This document shows positions 24,301 to 32,064 of a DNA stretch of 64,000 nucleotides, piece by piece. The DNA lies in NCBI RefSeq assembly GCF_010894455.1, contig NZ_JAAIXY010000001.1:186001-250000 (forward strand). The letters run 5' to 3'. The notes under the pieces are model-generated. The model made no database searches. It was not told where the DNA came from and saw nothing but the letters and a program-made list of their open reading frames with translations. This stretch comes from Myxococcus eversor. GTDB lineage: Bacteria; Myxococcota; Myxococcia; Myxococcales; Myxococcaceae. Each line of letters starts with the position of its first letter. Position 1 is the first letter of the stretch. Made by a program: the position numbers and the translations under genes.

Positions 24301-25156
24301 CGGTGGCCTCGGGCAGCTCGGCGTCCGGACGCTGGAGCTGCACCAACTGGTCGAACACCAGCGGCTTGGGGATGCGGTGGGTGGGCCAGGTGTGGAACTG
24401 GTCCTTGGTCTCCGGGTGCAGCGCGCGCGCGTACGTCCAGCGGTCCGCCAGTGACAGCAGCGCGCGGACGGCCTGGAGCTCCGCGGCGTCATCTCCCTGG
24501 GTGATGAGGCTGGAGCCGAAGGCCTCGCGACCTTCCGGCGTGGCCGTCAGCGAGGCGCGCAGCGCGGACCAGCGGGCGCGCAGGGCCTCCGCCTTCGCCT
24601 GCTCCTCCGCGGGCAGGTTGCCGGAGAACAGCCGCTCCAAATCCATGAGGCTGAGGACGGACTCGGCGAGGCCGCGCTCGAAGTCGCCCATGGAGAGCGC
24701 CTCCGGGAAGCCGAGCTGGAGCAGCAGCCGCATGCGGCCATCCAGTGAGGGGAACTCGGCCAGCGCCGGACGGTCCGGGGCGCCCTTCTTGAAAACGCGG
24801 CGGGTGATGAACTCGCGCTTGAAGTCGAAGAGGGGCAGCTCCCCCTTCAGGTGGCCCATCTGCCGCTCCAGCTCCTGGTCGACGCGGAAGAGCCGGGAGA
24901 CGAAGCGCGACATGTGCCGGGCCACGCGCACCAACAGGTCCGACTCGGCCGGGCCGGTGAGGCCGGTGCCGCCGGCCTTGCGGTAGGCGTCGAAGCTCTT
25001 GAAGAGCTCGGGCTCGTCCTCGGCGAGCCGCGCGTCGAAGCTCTGGGCCAGCCGGCGCAGTCCGCGCGGGCGGTAGAGGTCTTCGAAGGTGAAGCCCGGC
25101 AGACCCAGTTGAAGGGAGGGGCCAGGGTCGGAGGGCAGGTCGGTCAGGGCGCGCAT
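21377..25156 (-). CDS. multidomain FAD / iron-sulfur oxidoreductase fusion
   Basis: A 1259-residue cytoplasmic flavoprotein. About 300 residues of unique N-terminus precede Cys clusters CVLCHERQKDSC (about 314), CPLDE (about 355) and CPGTGHRICNDCMKAC (about 385), suitable for two Fe-S clusters. A GltD-like pyridine-nucleotide:disulfide oxidoreductase follows, with FAD site VLVVGLGPAGYTL (about 453) and second dinucleotide site AIVIGGGLTGVD (about 630). The C-terminal third resembles a ferredoxin-NADP reductase / PyrK module: flavin-binding barrel, VVLVGGGLGNAVLF (about 1039) and a terminal CMMKEICAQC...C cluster (about 1184-1210). This looks like an NfnB- or GltD-type subunit fused to a PyrK/NfnA-type subunit in one chain. 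Electron partners are unknown. No Shine-Dalgarno site is obvious. Confidence 0.9.
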   Translation of the reverse strand: MRALTDLPSDPGPSLQLGLPGFTFEDLYRPRGLRRLAQSFDARLAEDEPELFKSFDAYRKAGGTGLTGPAESDLLVRVARHMSRFVSRLFRVDQELERQMGHLKGELPLFDFKREFITRRVFKKGAPDRPALAEFPSLDGRMRLLLQLGFPEALSMGDFERGLAESVLSLMDLERLFSGNLPAEEQAKAEALRARWSALRASLTATPEGREAFGSSLITQGDDAAELQAVRALLSLADRWTYARALHPETKDQFHTWPTHRIPKPLVFDQLVQLQRPDAELPEATEGLHHHLRHRDGFKLTDRRGTSRDVMNEVDYCVLCHERQKDSCSKGFPAKDKVAEGHSYKKNPLGIPLTGCPLDERISEAHLLKREGNSLAALAVITLDNPMCPGTGHRICNDCMKACIFQKQEPVNIPLAETAALTDVLDLPWGFEIYGLLTRWNPLNVRRPYALPYVGRNVLVVGLGPAGYTLSHYLLNEGFGVTGMDGLKIEPFSDELAGRNGHALKPIRDWRSLTHELDERVLEGFGGVSEYGITVRWDKNFLTLIHLTLARREGFRIHGGVRFGGTLTIEDAWELGFDHIAIAAGAGRPTIIGMKNNLIRGIRKASDFLMSLQLTGAFKKDSLANLQVQLPAIVIGGGLTGVDTATELMAYYPVQVEKALARHEKLSAELGDEAILARLDAEERATYQTFLEHGRAVRAEREQAKAEGRTPDFIKLVRAWGGVSLAYRRGLTESPAYRLNHEEVSKALEEGIRFIERMSPVEALQDATGAVRALRFERMVTVDGKLKGSGQFFELPARTVCVAAGTSPNVTYEREYPGTFKLDEGGDYFQGYSLVDGEQGFTLEPVEASEDLDSKVGFFTSYAKDGHFISFYGDNHPTYAGNVVKAMASAKDGYSEVARLYAKEVAALDFDDEVAQARREELRAAHFAKLDAAFNATVVSVTRLTPTIVEVVVKAPFAASHFQPGQFYRLQNFERNAPVVDGMRLTMEGLALTGAWVDKEKGLMGTIVLEMGSSSRLCAALTPGESVVLMGPTGAPTEIGHNETVVLVGGGLGNAVLFSIARSLKAAGCRVVYFAAYRLKSDSFKHDEIEAGTDQIVWSVDSGDLIEPRRPQDAAFRGNVVQAMVAYAEGKLATPGLIPLSEVDRIIAIGSDRMMRAVAEARHTVLQPYLKPEHEAIGSINSPMQCMMKEICAQCLQRHVDPRTGKETWVFSCYNQDQRLDQVDFVNLNQRLRGNTVMEKVADLYLAQLLKKAPHLKRV

Positions 25157-25206
25157 ATCACTGAAGGTGTAGGAGGAACCCGGAGCAACGGCTCGCGTGC
25201 GGGGCC

Positions 25207-25235
25207 TATTTCGCGGTGAGCCGCCCGGAAAGCAA
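25207..25235 (-). promoter_or_regulatory. candidate promoter of the oxidoreductase gene
   Basis: On the minus strand TTGCTT (25235-25230), 17-bp spacer, GAAATA (25212-25207), about 50 bp before the ATG at 25156. Confidence 0.45.
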
Positions 25236-25560
25236 GCGGCCTCGCGACGCCGCGTGAAACCAGGCGATGGGAGGGAGTGACTCTGCTGGAGTTGTAACGC
25301 ACGAGCCCGACGCCAGCCTCCCCGTTCGCCTTGTCCTTTGGGGCAGGAGCTCCCTCCCAGGGTACGACGGCACACCGCGCCATGTGTTGCGGTGCCCGCA
25401 CAGGGGCGCGGCTGTGCGCCAGCCACTTCGGATTTCCGCTGGGAGCGTGCGCCGAGGGACTTCGGGCGCCCTGCTGGTCGCTCGTCGTGCAGGGGAGGGG
25501 CCTGCCACCGCGTCGGAGGAGACCCGCCAGGTGGCGGGCCGGTCCATGGCGATGCCGCTG
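25236..25560. other. gene-free stretch upstream of the oxidoreductase
   Basis: About 325 bp between the oxidoreductase promoter and the 3' end of the GT2 gene. The only structure I see is a 6-bp stem CCCGCC-AGGT-GGCGGG at 25523-25538, just past the GT2 stop on the minus strand, which may help end that transcript. No credible reading frame. Confidence 0.4.
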
Positions 25561-26391
25561 TTACCGGGTATCGATTCCCGGGAGGGCGGCGGGCAATGTC
25601 GCGCTCTGCTCGGGGGCGGGCAGAGAGACGCCCTCCAGGCGGCGGCGGAGCTTGAAGAGCCCCCAGAACATGCGGGCCGCGTCCAGGCCGGGGACGACCT
25701 TGGAGCCGCCGAAGTCCTCCCAGTCGATGGGGACCTCGAGGCAGCGGGCGCCCTGTCGCTTGAGCAGCGCGAGCAGCTCCACGTCGAGCAGCCAGCGCTC
25801 CTCGCGCAGCACATCGAGCAGCGGGCGCAGCACGGAGGCTCGGACGAGCTTCACGCCGCATTGCGTGTCGTAGAAGCGCAGGCCGAAGTGGAAGTCGGTC
25901 AGGGTGGCGAAGATTCGGCCCTGCAGATGTCGGTGGAGATTCCGCACCACGCGGCGGCCGGCCATGAGGATGCGCGAGCCGGCCAGCACCTCGACACCCT
26001 GCGCCTCGGGGGAGTCGGTCATTCGAACAAGCCGGAACAGCTCCTCCGCGTTGATGGCGCCGTCCGCGTCCAGGAACGCGAGCCAGGTGGCCCCGGGGGA
26101 AGCATGACGCCAGCCAAGGCGGATGGCGGAGCCCTTGCCGCCGTTGCGAGGCGCCGCGACGTACGTGAATCGGTGGGGCGATTTCGCGGCGGAGAGCCGG
26201 GCCTGGGCTTCATCGACGCTGGCGCGCTGAAGGGTGGAGTGCTCGGGCGCGCTGCCATCATCCGCGATGATGAACTCCACCCGGGGCGTCGGCTGGAGCA
26301 GGGCGACACGGGAGAGCGACTCCACGAAGCGAGGTAGACGCTGCCCCTCGTTGTAGGCGGGGATGACGACGCTGATGGAGGGGACTTCCAC
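25561..26391 (-). CDS. family 2 glycosyltransferase (dolichyl-phosphate-type)
   Basis: A GT-A fold glycosyltransferase of about 276 residues. It begins SISVVIPAYNEGQRLPRFV, carries IIADDGS, APRNGGKGSAIRLGW and the metal-binding FLDADGAINAEEL, then GSRI and a C-terminal DTQCGVKLVRASV with WLLDVELL. This resembles bacterial polyprenyl-phosphate glucosyl/mannosyl transferases such as those that charge a lipid carrier, but it lacks C-terminal membrane helices. GTG 26391 fits the family start; GTG 26406 and TTG 26427 are alternatives, and no clear ribosome site decides. It is probably the last gene of the glycan unit running from 29600. Confidence 0.88.
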   Translation of the reverse strand: MEVPSISVVIPAYNEGQRLPRFVESLSRVALLQPTPRVEFIIADDGSAPEHSTLQRASVDEAQARLSAAKSPHRFTYVAAPRNGGKGSAIRLGWRHASPGATWLAFLDADGAINAEELFRLVRMTDSPEAQGVEVLAGSRILMAGRRVVRNLHRHLQGRIFATLTDFHFGLRFYDTQCGVKLVRASVLRPLLDVLREERWLLDVELLALLKRQGARCLEVPIDWEDFGGSKVVPGLDAARMFWGLFKLRRRLEGVSLPAPEQSATLPAALPGIDTR

Positions 26392-26541
26392 GCGCCGGGT
26401 TTGAACACGGAGGGAAAGGGGCGTCAATGCGAGCGCACCACCCGCTCCGCGCCTCTGGGCGGGAGGGGGATGTGGTGTGCTTTCCCGATGCACTCCTCCG
26501 AGCGGCGAGGCCTGGCGGCACGAGGGGCGAGGGTGCCTGCG

Positions 26542-27369
26542 CTACCGCCGCTTCGGCCGGCGCGGCTTGGGAGCGTTGGGCTTGCGGGCGGGCTTCCCGG
26601 AAGGAGGCGAGGGCTTCTTCTTCGCAGGGGTCCCAGCGGAAGCAGTGGGAGGCTGCGTCTGCCGGAGCACGGACTCGGTCTTGTGGGTCCGGGGCTTGGG
26701 GAGGACCGCCGCCGCCTCGGTCGAGGCCTCGTCCTGCATCGCGCCACGCCCCGTATGTGCCCGAGTGGCGGGGGCCGCCTTCGCTCGCGATTGCTCCGAC
26801 GGGGTACGAGCAGGACCGGCCGAGTGCTCGGACGGCCGAGATGGCGCCGCGTGCTGTGCCGCGTGCTGCTGCTCCTTCGTCGCCTGCGAAGAAGGAGCGC
26901 GTGTGGGGCGTGCCGCCGCTGATGTCTCAGACGCCCGTGGCTGCGTCGTGCTCGATATCTCCGCCGTCACGGGCGTGGCCTGTCTGGCGCGCAGTTGCTC
27001 CACCTCGCGGCGCAGGCGGACGACCTCGGCGGAGAGCTGGGCGTACGAATCGCGCACGTGTCCGTTGAAGATGCGCTGACGACCCAGGGTCTCGTTGATG
27101 AACACCTGGCACGACTTGCGGAAGGCCCACTTCGCCACCACCACGAGCTGACCCGCGCCTCCACGGTGCGTCTGCAGCGGCAGCGCGCGCGTGGCGTCGG
27201 CGTTCTCCTCCAGCGCGTGCAGGTTGAACGTCAGCGGCTCCACCCGAGGCTCGACGCCCTCGGAGGGCACCTCCACCGCTTCGGAAGTGGGCAGCCCCCG
27301 CGTTCGCAGGCGCTCCTCGATGCGGGCCAGCAGCTCCCGCGCCGGAATGTCGCGTCCCAGCAGCTTCAT
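26542..27369 (-). CDS. coiled-coil protein with Pro/Ala/Lys-rich tail in the glycan cluster
   Basis: A 275-residue protein with no domain I can name. Residues 1-90 contain a helical start (LLGRDIPARELLARIEERL) and charged segments. A moderately hydrophobic basic stretch VVVAKWAFRKSCQVFINETL and a coiled coil (LSAEVVRLRREVEQLRAR) follow, and then about 130 disordered residues rich in Ala, Pro, Ser, Thr and Lys ending PKPRRPKRR. Membrane-associating helices followed by coiled coils are common at the N-termini of O-antigen-processing methyltransferases; this one lacks the enzyme domain. ATG 27369 has a GGAG site and overlaps the upstream glycosyltransferase stop as ATGA. A scaffold role is inference. 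Confidence 0.75.
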   Translation of the reverse strand: MKLLGRDIPARELLARIEERLRTRGLPTSEAVEVPSEGVEPRVEPLTFNLHALEENADATRALPLQTHRGGAGQLVVVAKWAFRKSCQVFINETLGRQRIFNGHVRDSYAQLSAEVVRLRREVEQLRARQATPVTAEISSTTQPRASETSAAARPTRAPSSQATKEQQHAAQHAAPSRPSEHSAGPARTPSEQSRAKAAPATRAHTGRGAMQDEASTEAAAVLPKPRTHKTESVLRQTQPPTASAGTPAKKKPSPPSGKPARKPNAPKPRRPKRR

Positions 27370-29600
27370 CGATGCTTCTCCTCGAGGATGCGTTGCAGCT
27401 CGTCCTGGTAGGCGGCCACCACCTGCGGCCACCCTTGTTTCTTCACATACGCCAGGCCCCTGGCGCCGAGCGCCTTTCGAGCCTCGCCCACTTCGCGCAG
27501 CCCCTGGATGAACGAGTCCAGGTCCGTATACGCGCGTCCCGCGCCACTGCGCGCCACCTGCCCCACCAGCACATCGGAGCGCCCGTTCACCAGCACCGGC
27601 GTGCCCTGTGCGAAGGCCTCCAACGTGAGCAGCGAGAGGCTCTCGTAGCGAGAGGGCACCACCACCGCCAGGGCTCCGGCCAGCGCGTCGTGCTTGTCCT
27701 GCTCGGGGATGCGTCCCAGGTAGCGCACGCCGTCGCCTTCCAGCGGCATGTGCGCGTCACCCGCGAGCACCAGGTCCGGTGCATCCGCGTACCGCTGCTT
27801 CAAGGCCTGATGGAACTGGAGCAACTCCGGCACGCCCTTGCCCGGCTCCTGTCGTCCCACGTAGAGCAGGTAGTCGCGATGCACGCCGTGCTTCTGGCGG
27901 AAGCGAGTCCCGTCGGCGGCCGGACGCTCAACGCCCACCCCCACCACGCGCGTCCGCGCATGGCCCGGGAAGTACTTCTCGATGATGGTCAGCTCCTCCG
28001 GCGTCAGGCAGAGCAGCGCGCGGGGAAGCTCGAAGACATCGCGGTACGCATCGAAGCGGATGGGCGCCTCGTCGTGCGTCGTCGGCACGAGCAGCGAGCG
28101 GTCCGCCACCAGCGGCATGCCCCACACCGTGGGCGCATAGAGGTACGTGAAGAACAGGTAGCCGTCATACGTGTTCCGCGTGTCGGCCAGATGCCGCAGC
28201 AGCCCCGGCGCCAGCGGGCCCTGCTCGGCCACCCATTGCTCCTCGCGCAGCCGCTCGTTGCTCTTGTCGAAGAGCCTTCGCGACAGCCCGTTGAAGCCGC
28301 GGATGTCGCGCACCCGCGTCACGGGAAAGCGCAGCACGTCCACGCCGCGAACCTGGTCCTGTCCCTCCGGGAAGTCATTCTCCCAGGACAGGTGGTTTCT
28401 CGCGCACGTGGTCAACACCGTGATGTCCCAGTGCGGCGTGAGACGCTCGGCCACCTGCGCGGCCAGCATCTCCGCGCCTCCCGTCACCTCGCCATAGCGC
28501 TGCACCACCACCGCGACGCGAGGCCGCTTTGGTGGCGCGCGACGGGGACGCGGCGCGGGCAGGAACGGCTTCAGGGCTTGTGACAGCGCTCCCTGCACGG
28601 ACGCGGAGGAGAAGTGCTCCAGCCGGCGCCGCTGACCGGCGATGATGGGCTCGCGAAGCGACAGGTCCTCGCTCAGGTCCACCGCCAGCTCCGCGAGGAA
28701 CGCGAAGCGCTTCTGGTCGAACGCGATTCCCGCGCCGCCCAACGTCTCCGGCACCGCCGCGGCGCCATACGCCAGCACGGGCACGTCCGACGCCATCGCC
28801 TCGATGAGCGGAACCCCGAAGCCCTCGTGCTCGCTCATCGACACGAACACGGACGCGGAGCGGTACGCGGCCACCAGCTCCGCGTGGCTCAACCGGCCCA
28901 GGAAGCTCACACCGCTCAGGCCCTTCGTCTCGCGCTTGAGCGACCGGAAGTAGCGACTGCCCGGCTCGTACCCGCCCACCATCAACAGACGTGCCTGGGG
29001 ACGCAGCCGCAGCACCTCGCGGTGCAGGGCGATGAGGTCCTCGAAGCGCTTGTGCGGCATCACCCGGCTGACGCCGAGCAGCACGGGGCCCGGGCCCGAC
29101 AGCTTGCGCAGCAGCTTCGCGTCCGCGCGGTCGGGGCCGAAGCGCTCCGGTTCGATGAGCAGCGGCACCGTGTGGACGTTGCGGTAGCCCGCGACGCGCA
29201 GCTCGGCGGCGTTGTAGTCCGACACGCCGATGGCCACGTCCACGAAGGGCGCCATCGCGGCGAGCTGCGCGCGCCCGGCCACCAGCGCGTTCTCCAACGA
29301 CAGGCCCGAGTAGAAGCGCGCGGGGCTGATGTTGTGGAACACGAGGCCGCGGCGACACTGCAGGTGCATCAGCCGGCTGCTCAGCGGCGAGGCGATGCCG
29401 TGGTGGTAGAGCACCAGGTCGCCCGGCTCCGGCTTCAGCGTCGACGCGGGGCTGGCCAATCCCTCCAGGCCCGCGCCCACCTCATCGGCATACAGGCCAC
29501 CCCACACACCCAACCGGCGCAGGAGGAGCTGCAGATGCAACGCGGCCTGCCCGGTGGCGTCTCCGGGCACGAAGCTCGCTATCAACTGGTGAATCGCCAT
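27366..29600 (-). CDS. tandem family 4 glycosyltransferase (two GT-B enzymes in one chain)
   Basis: A 744-residue cytoplasmic protein with two complete GT-B units. Unit 1 (1 to about 360) has YHHGI, GVSDYNAAEL, LLGVSRVMPHKR and the donor site SMSEHEGFGVPLIEAMASD. Unit 2 (about 375-744) has VVVQRYGEVTGGAEMLAAQ, LLYVGRQEPGKG, VVPSRYESLSLLTLEAFAQG. Both retain the EX7E-type donor motif (EHEGFGVPLIE; RYESLSLLTLE), so both may be active and could add two successive sugars. ATG 29600 is preferred; GTG 29618 is possible. It heads a unit with the coiled-coil protein (4-bp overlap) and the GT2, and is divergent from another GT4 only 29 bp away. Confidence 0.9.
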   Translation of the reverse strand: MAIHQLIASFVPGDATGQAALHLQLLLRRLGVWGGLYADEVGAGLEGLASPASTLKPEPGDLVLYHHGIASPLSSRLMHLQCRRGLVFHNISPARFYSGLSLENALVAGRAQLAAMAPFVDVAIGVSDYNAAELRVAGYRNVHTVPLLIEPERFGPDRADAKLLRKLSGPGPVLLGVSRVMPHKRFEDLIALHREVLRLRPQARLLMVGGYEPGSRYFRSLKRETKGLSGVSFLGRLSHAELVAAYRSASVFVSMSEHEGFGVPLIEAMASDVPVLAYGAAAVPETLGGAGIAFDQKRFAFLAELAVDLSEDLSLREPIIAGQRRRLEHFSSASVQGALSQALKPFLPAPRPRRAPPKRPRVAVVVQRYGEVTGGAEMLAAQVAERLTPHWDITVLTTCARNHLSWENDFPEGQDQVRGVDVLRFPVTRVRDIRGFNGLSRRLFDKSNERLREEQWVAEQGPLAPGLLRHLADTRNTYDGYLFFTYLYAPTVWGMPLVADRSLLVPTTHDEAPIRFDAYRDVFELPRALLCLTPEELTIIEKYFPGHARTRVVGVGVERPAADGTRFRQKHGVHRDYLLYVGRQEPGKGVPELLQFHQALKQRYADAPDLVLAGDAHMPLEGDGVRYLGRIPEQDKHDALAGALAVVVPSRYESLSLLTLEAFAQGTPVLVNGRSDVLVGQVARSGAGRAYTDLDSFIQGLREVGEARKALGARGLAYVKKQGWPQVVAAYQDELQRILEEKHR

Positions 29601-29629
29601 GCGCGCCCTGCCTATCACAGGGGCGTGGT

Positions 29630-30733
29630 ATGAGGCGCTCCGTGTCCACCGGCCCCATCGCTTTCGACGCGACGCTCTGGGATGAGCCCACCACCGGAAT
29701 CGGCCTCTACACCCGCTGTCTCGCGGGCGCGCTGGAAGCCAAGGGTGTGCGGTTGGAGAAGCTGGGCGCGCGGGGCTCGGGCGACCATCCGAGGGGCGAC
29801 AGTGGCCGCACCGCCTGGACGCTCGCCCGGCTTCCTCGGGTGCTGGAGCGCTCGCGGCCCGCGCTGTACCACGCGCTCGGAAACTTCAATCTGCCCCTGA
29901 CGCGGATACCCGGCACGGCGTATGTGCTCACGGTGTTGGACCTGATTCCGCTCATCATGCCGGACACCGTCTCGGCGAAGTTCCGCTGGCAGTTCCGGCT
30001 GTGGTTGTCGCGCAGCCTGATGCTGGCCGACCGGGTGGTGTGCATCAGCGAGCGCACTCGGAATGACTTGCTGGAGCGCTTCCCTGAAGTGGAGTCGCGC
30101 GCCGTGGTGGTGCCCATCGGCGTGGACCATGTCCATGCGCCCGTGCTCGACGCGACGAGCGTGGACTTCCTGCGCGCGCTCGCGCTGCCCAAGGACTTCG
30201 TCCTCTACGCGGGCTCGCTCGACGTGCGCAAGAACGTGGACCTGGTGCTGGACGCGATGGAGCGTCTGAAGGCCCAGGGGCGTCCGGCTTCGCTCGTGCT
30301 CGCGGGGCAGAGCTGGTTCGGCTCGGGCCGCGTGGAGTCGCGCATCTCCAGGCTGCGCGCGGAGGGGCTCGACATCCGTCCGCTGGGCTACCAGGCGGAG
30401 CCGGTGTTCTACGAGCTGATGCGGCGCGCGTCCCTGTTCGTCTTCCCCTCGCGCTACGAGGGCTTCGGCCTGCCTCCGCTGGAGGCGATGCGCCTGGGCA
30501 CGCCGGCCATCGTCTCGACAGCGGGCTCGCTCCCGGAGGTCTGCGGCAGCGCGGCCCTGGCGGTGAGTCCGGACGACGCGGAGGGGCTCGCGGAGGCCAT
30601 CCATCGGCTGCTGCGCTCACCGACGGAACGCAGCGCCCTGGCGGAGAAGGGCAAGGCCCGGGCCGCGGAGTTCACCTGGGAACGGACGGCGGAAGGAACG
30701 CTGGCGGTGTACGAGGCCGCGCTCCGACGCTGA
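29630..30733 (+). CDS. family 4 glycosyltransferase (mannosyl-transferase-like)
   Basis: A single GT-B glycosyltransferase of 367 residues. The acceptor half has GIGLYTRCLAGAL and LTVLDLIPLIMPD, and the donor half ISERTRNDL, LYAGSLDVRKNVDLVLDA and FPSRYEGFGLPPLEAMRLGTP, with the EX7E motif. The YAGSxxxRKN signature is typical of mannosyl/rhamnosyl transferases that build O-antigen or exopolysaccharide repeats, and a GDP-deoxyhexose pathway lies 3 kb away. ATG 29630 leaves only 29 bp to the divergent gene; GTG 29642 is an alternative. Confidence 0.9.
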   Translation: MRRSVSTGPIAFDATLWDEPTTGIGLYTRCLAGALEAKGVRLEKLGARGSGDHPRGDSGRTAWTLARLPRVLERSRPALYHALGNFNLPLTRIPGTAYVLTVLDLIPLIMPDTVSAKFRWQFRLWLSRSLMLADRVVCISERTRNDLLERFPEVESRAVVVPIGVDHVHAPVLDATSVDFLRALALPKDFVLYAGSLDVRKNVDLVLDAMERLKAQGRPASLVLAGQSWFGSGRVESRISRLRAEGLDIRPLGYQAEPVFYELMRRASLFVFPSRYEGFGLPPLEAMRLGTPAIVSTAGSLPEVCGSAALAVSPDDAEGLAEAIHRLLRSPTERSALAEKGKARAAEFTWERTAEGTLAVYEAALRR

Positions 30734-30788
30734 GCGCGGGAGCGAAGTGGGCGGTTCCTCGCGGTCGAATCGAAAGTGGAGGATGACG

Positions 30789-31313
30789 ATGCGAAAGCTC
30801 ATGTGGAGTGGCCTCGTGCTGAGCGGTCTCCTGGTCGGGTGCGCGAACGCTCCCGGGAAGCAGAACCCTGGAGAGCCTCAGGTGGAGCAGGACGCAGCGG
30901 CCTCTCCCAGCGCGGAGGCTCCGTCGCCCGGTGAAGCGGTGAAGCCCGCCGATGCGCTGCCCCTTCAAGTCGCGGCCAATCCCCAGCCCCAGGACCCCAT
31001 CAACATCGAGGGGGCGAAGGTCACCGGCGACATCCTGACGCTCAACGTCTCGCATGGCGGCGGTTGCGCCGAGCACACGTACACGCTGGCCTGGGACGGC
31101 ACGTTCCAGCAGAACGCCAGCGCGGCTCCGGTGGCGAACCTGGTGATGATTCACAACGCCAATGGGGACCGCTGCAAGGCCATGAAGTTCGCCGAACTCC
31201 GGTATGACTTGAGCCCCATCTCCAAGACCTGGGCCGCGCAGGCCAGCAAGGGTTCCGGCACGGTGGAGCTGGCCCTGCCTGGACTGTCCGCGCCCGTGAG
31301 CTACTCGTTCTGA
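30789..31313 (+). CDS. lipoprotein, function unknown
   Basis: A 174-residue exported lipoprotein. MRKLMWSGLVLSGLLVGC gives a signal peptide with Cys18. A Pro/Glu/Ser-rich linker (about 20-65) precedes a beta-rich domain of about 105 residues containing SHGGGCAEHTYTLAWDG and NANGDRCKAMKF, whose two Cys residues could form a disulfide. ATG 30789 is favoured over ATG 30783 because GGAGG ends 6 nt upstream of it. It is 55 bp after the GT4 gene and 25 bp before the next gene. Confidence 0.85.
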   Translation: MRKLMWSGLVLSGLLVGCANAPGKQNPGEPQVEQDAAASPSAEAPSPGEAVKPADALPLQVAANPQPQDPINIEGAKVTGDILTLNVSHGGGCAEHTYTLAWDGTFQQNASAAPVANLVMIHNANGDRCKAMKFAELRYDLSPISKTWAAQASKGSGTVELALPGLSAPVSYSF

Positions 31314-31338
31314 ACCTCGTGGTGGACCTGGACGCGAC

Positions 31339-32064
31339 ATGAAGCTCTCGGAGGCCCTGGCCGTACTGGAGCAGCGCTTCAGCGGCTTGGAGGAAGGTGC
31401 CACTCGGCTCGTCGAGGCGGAGGAGGACCGCTTCGCCTTGCGGCCGAGCGCGGTGTGGCTCGAGTACCGCTGGTACGTGCGCGCGGGCGGAATGGCGGAG
31501 GTGTTCCTCAAGTCGGAGCGCGTCCGTCCGGAGGCCCGCTTCCAGGCGGAGGCCACGGTGCTGCGGGTGCACCTGCTCGGTGCTTCCTCGGAGCTGTCGG
31601 AGCGCTCGGAGAAGTTGCTCGTGGGCGGTCGTCCCGCGCCGGAGCGGCTCATGGGTCTGTTCGGTGACGATGGTGTGCGCCGCGAGGTGGTCGCCTTCGG
31701 CCGCACGAGCGTCACCGTGGAGCACTGGGACGCGCCCGGCCCGCGCCCCCTGTTGGCCGAGGCGCGCTTCCAGGCCCTCGCGGAGCGACTGGCGGACCCG
31801 GCCTCGACGCCGGAGGAGCGCCACGAGGCGGTGCAGCGTCTCGCCGACGAGCGCAGTCCTCGCGTGGTGGAGGTGCTGCTGGAGCTGCTCTCGCGTCAGT
31901 CCTCGCTGATGGCGCTGCGCGTGTTGTCCGAGTGGGGCGAGGAACGCTCAAGAGCGCCGCTGCTGCGCGCCCTGGAGGCGGTGCGCCCCGACAACCCCGC
32001 GGACCTGTGGACGCTCACTGCCCTGGTGCGACGTCTGGATGCGTGGACACACGTGAAGCGCTGA
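31339..32064 (+). CDS. HEAT-like helical repeat protein, function unknown
   Basis: A 241-residue cytoplasmic protein. The first about 145 residues form an unassigned alpha/beta region (FALRPSAVWLEYRWYVRAGG). From about 150 there are paired helices with HEAT/PBS-like character (RHEAVQRLADERSPRVVEVLLELL, then RVLSEWGEERSRAPLLRALE). It lies 25 bp after the lipoprotein gene. Its last 50 bp overlap the 3' end of the convergent NADAR gene. Confidence 0.78.
   Translation: MKLSEALAVLEQRFSGLEEGATRLVEAEEDRFALRPSAVWLEYRWYVRAGGMAEVFLKSERVRPEARFQAEATVLRVHLLGASSELSERSEKLLVGGRPAPERLMGLFGDDGVRREVVAFGRTSVTVEHWDAPGPRPLLAEARFQALAERLADPASTPEERHEAVQRLADERSPRVVEVLLELLSRQSSLMALRVLSEWGEERSRAPLLRALEAVRPDNPADLWTLTALVRRLDAWTHVKR

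Noticed and set aside
26401-27079. Plus-strand frames opposite the coiled-coil protein
   Set aside because: They overlap a gene with a good ribosome site and coupled start, and their translations are Arg/Gly/Ala-rich shadows.
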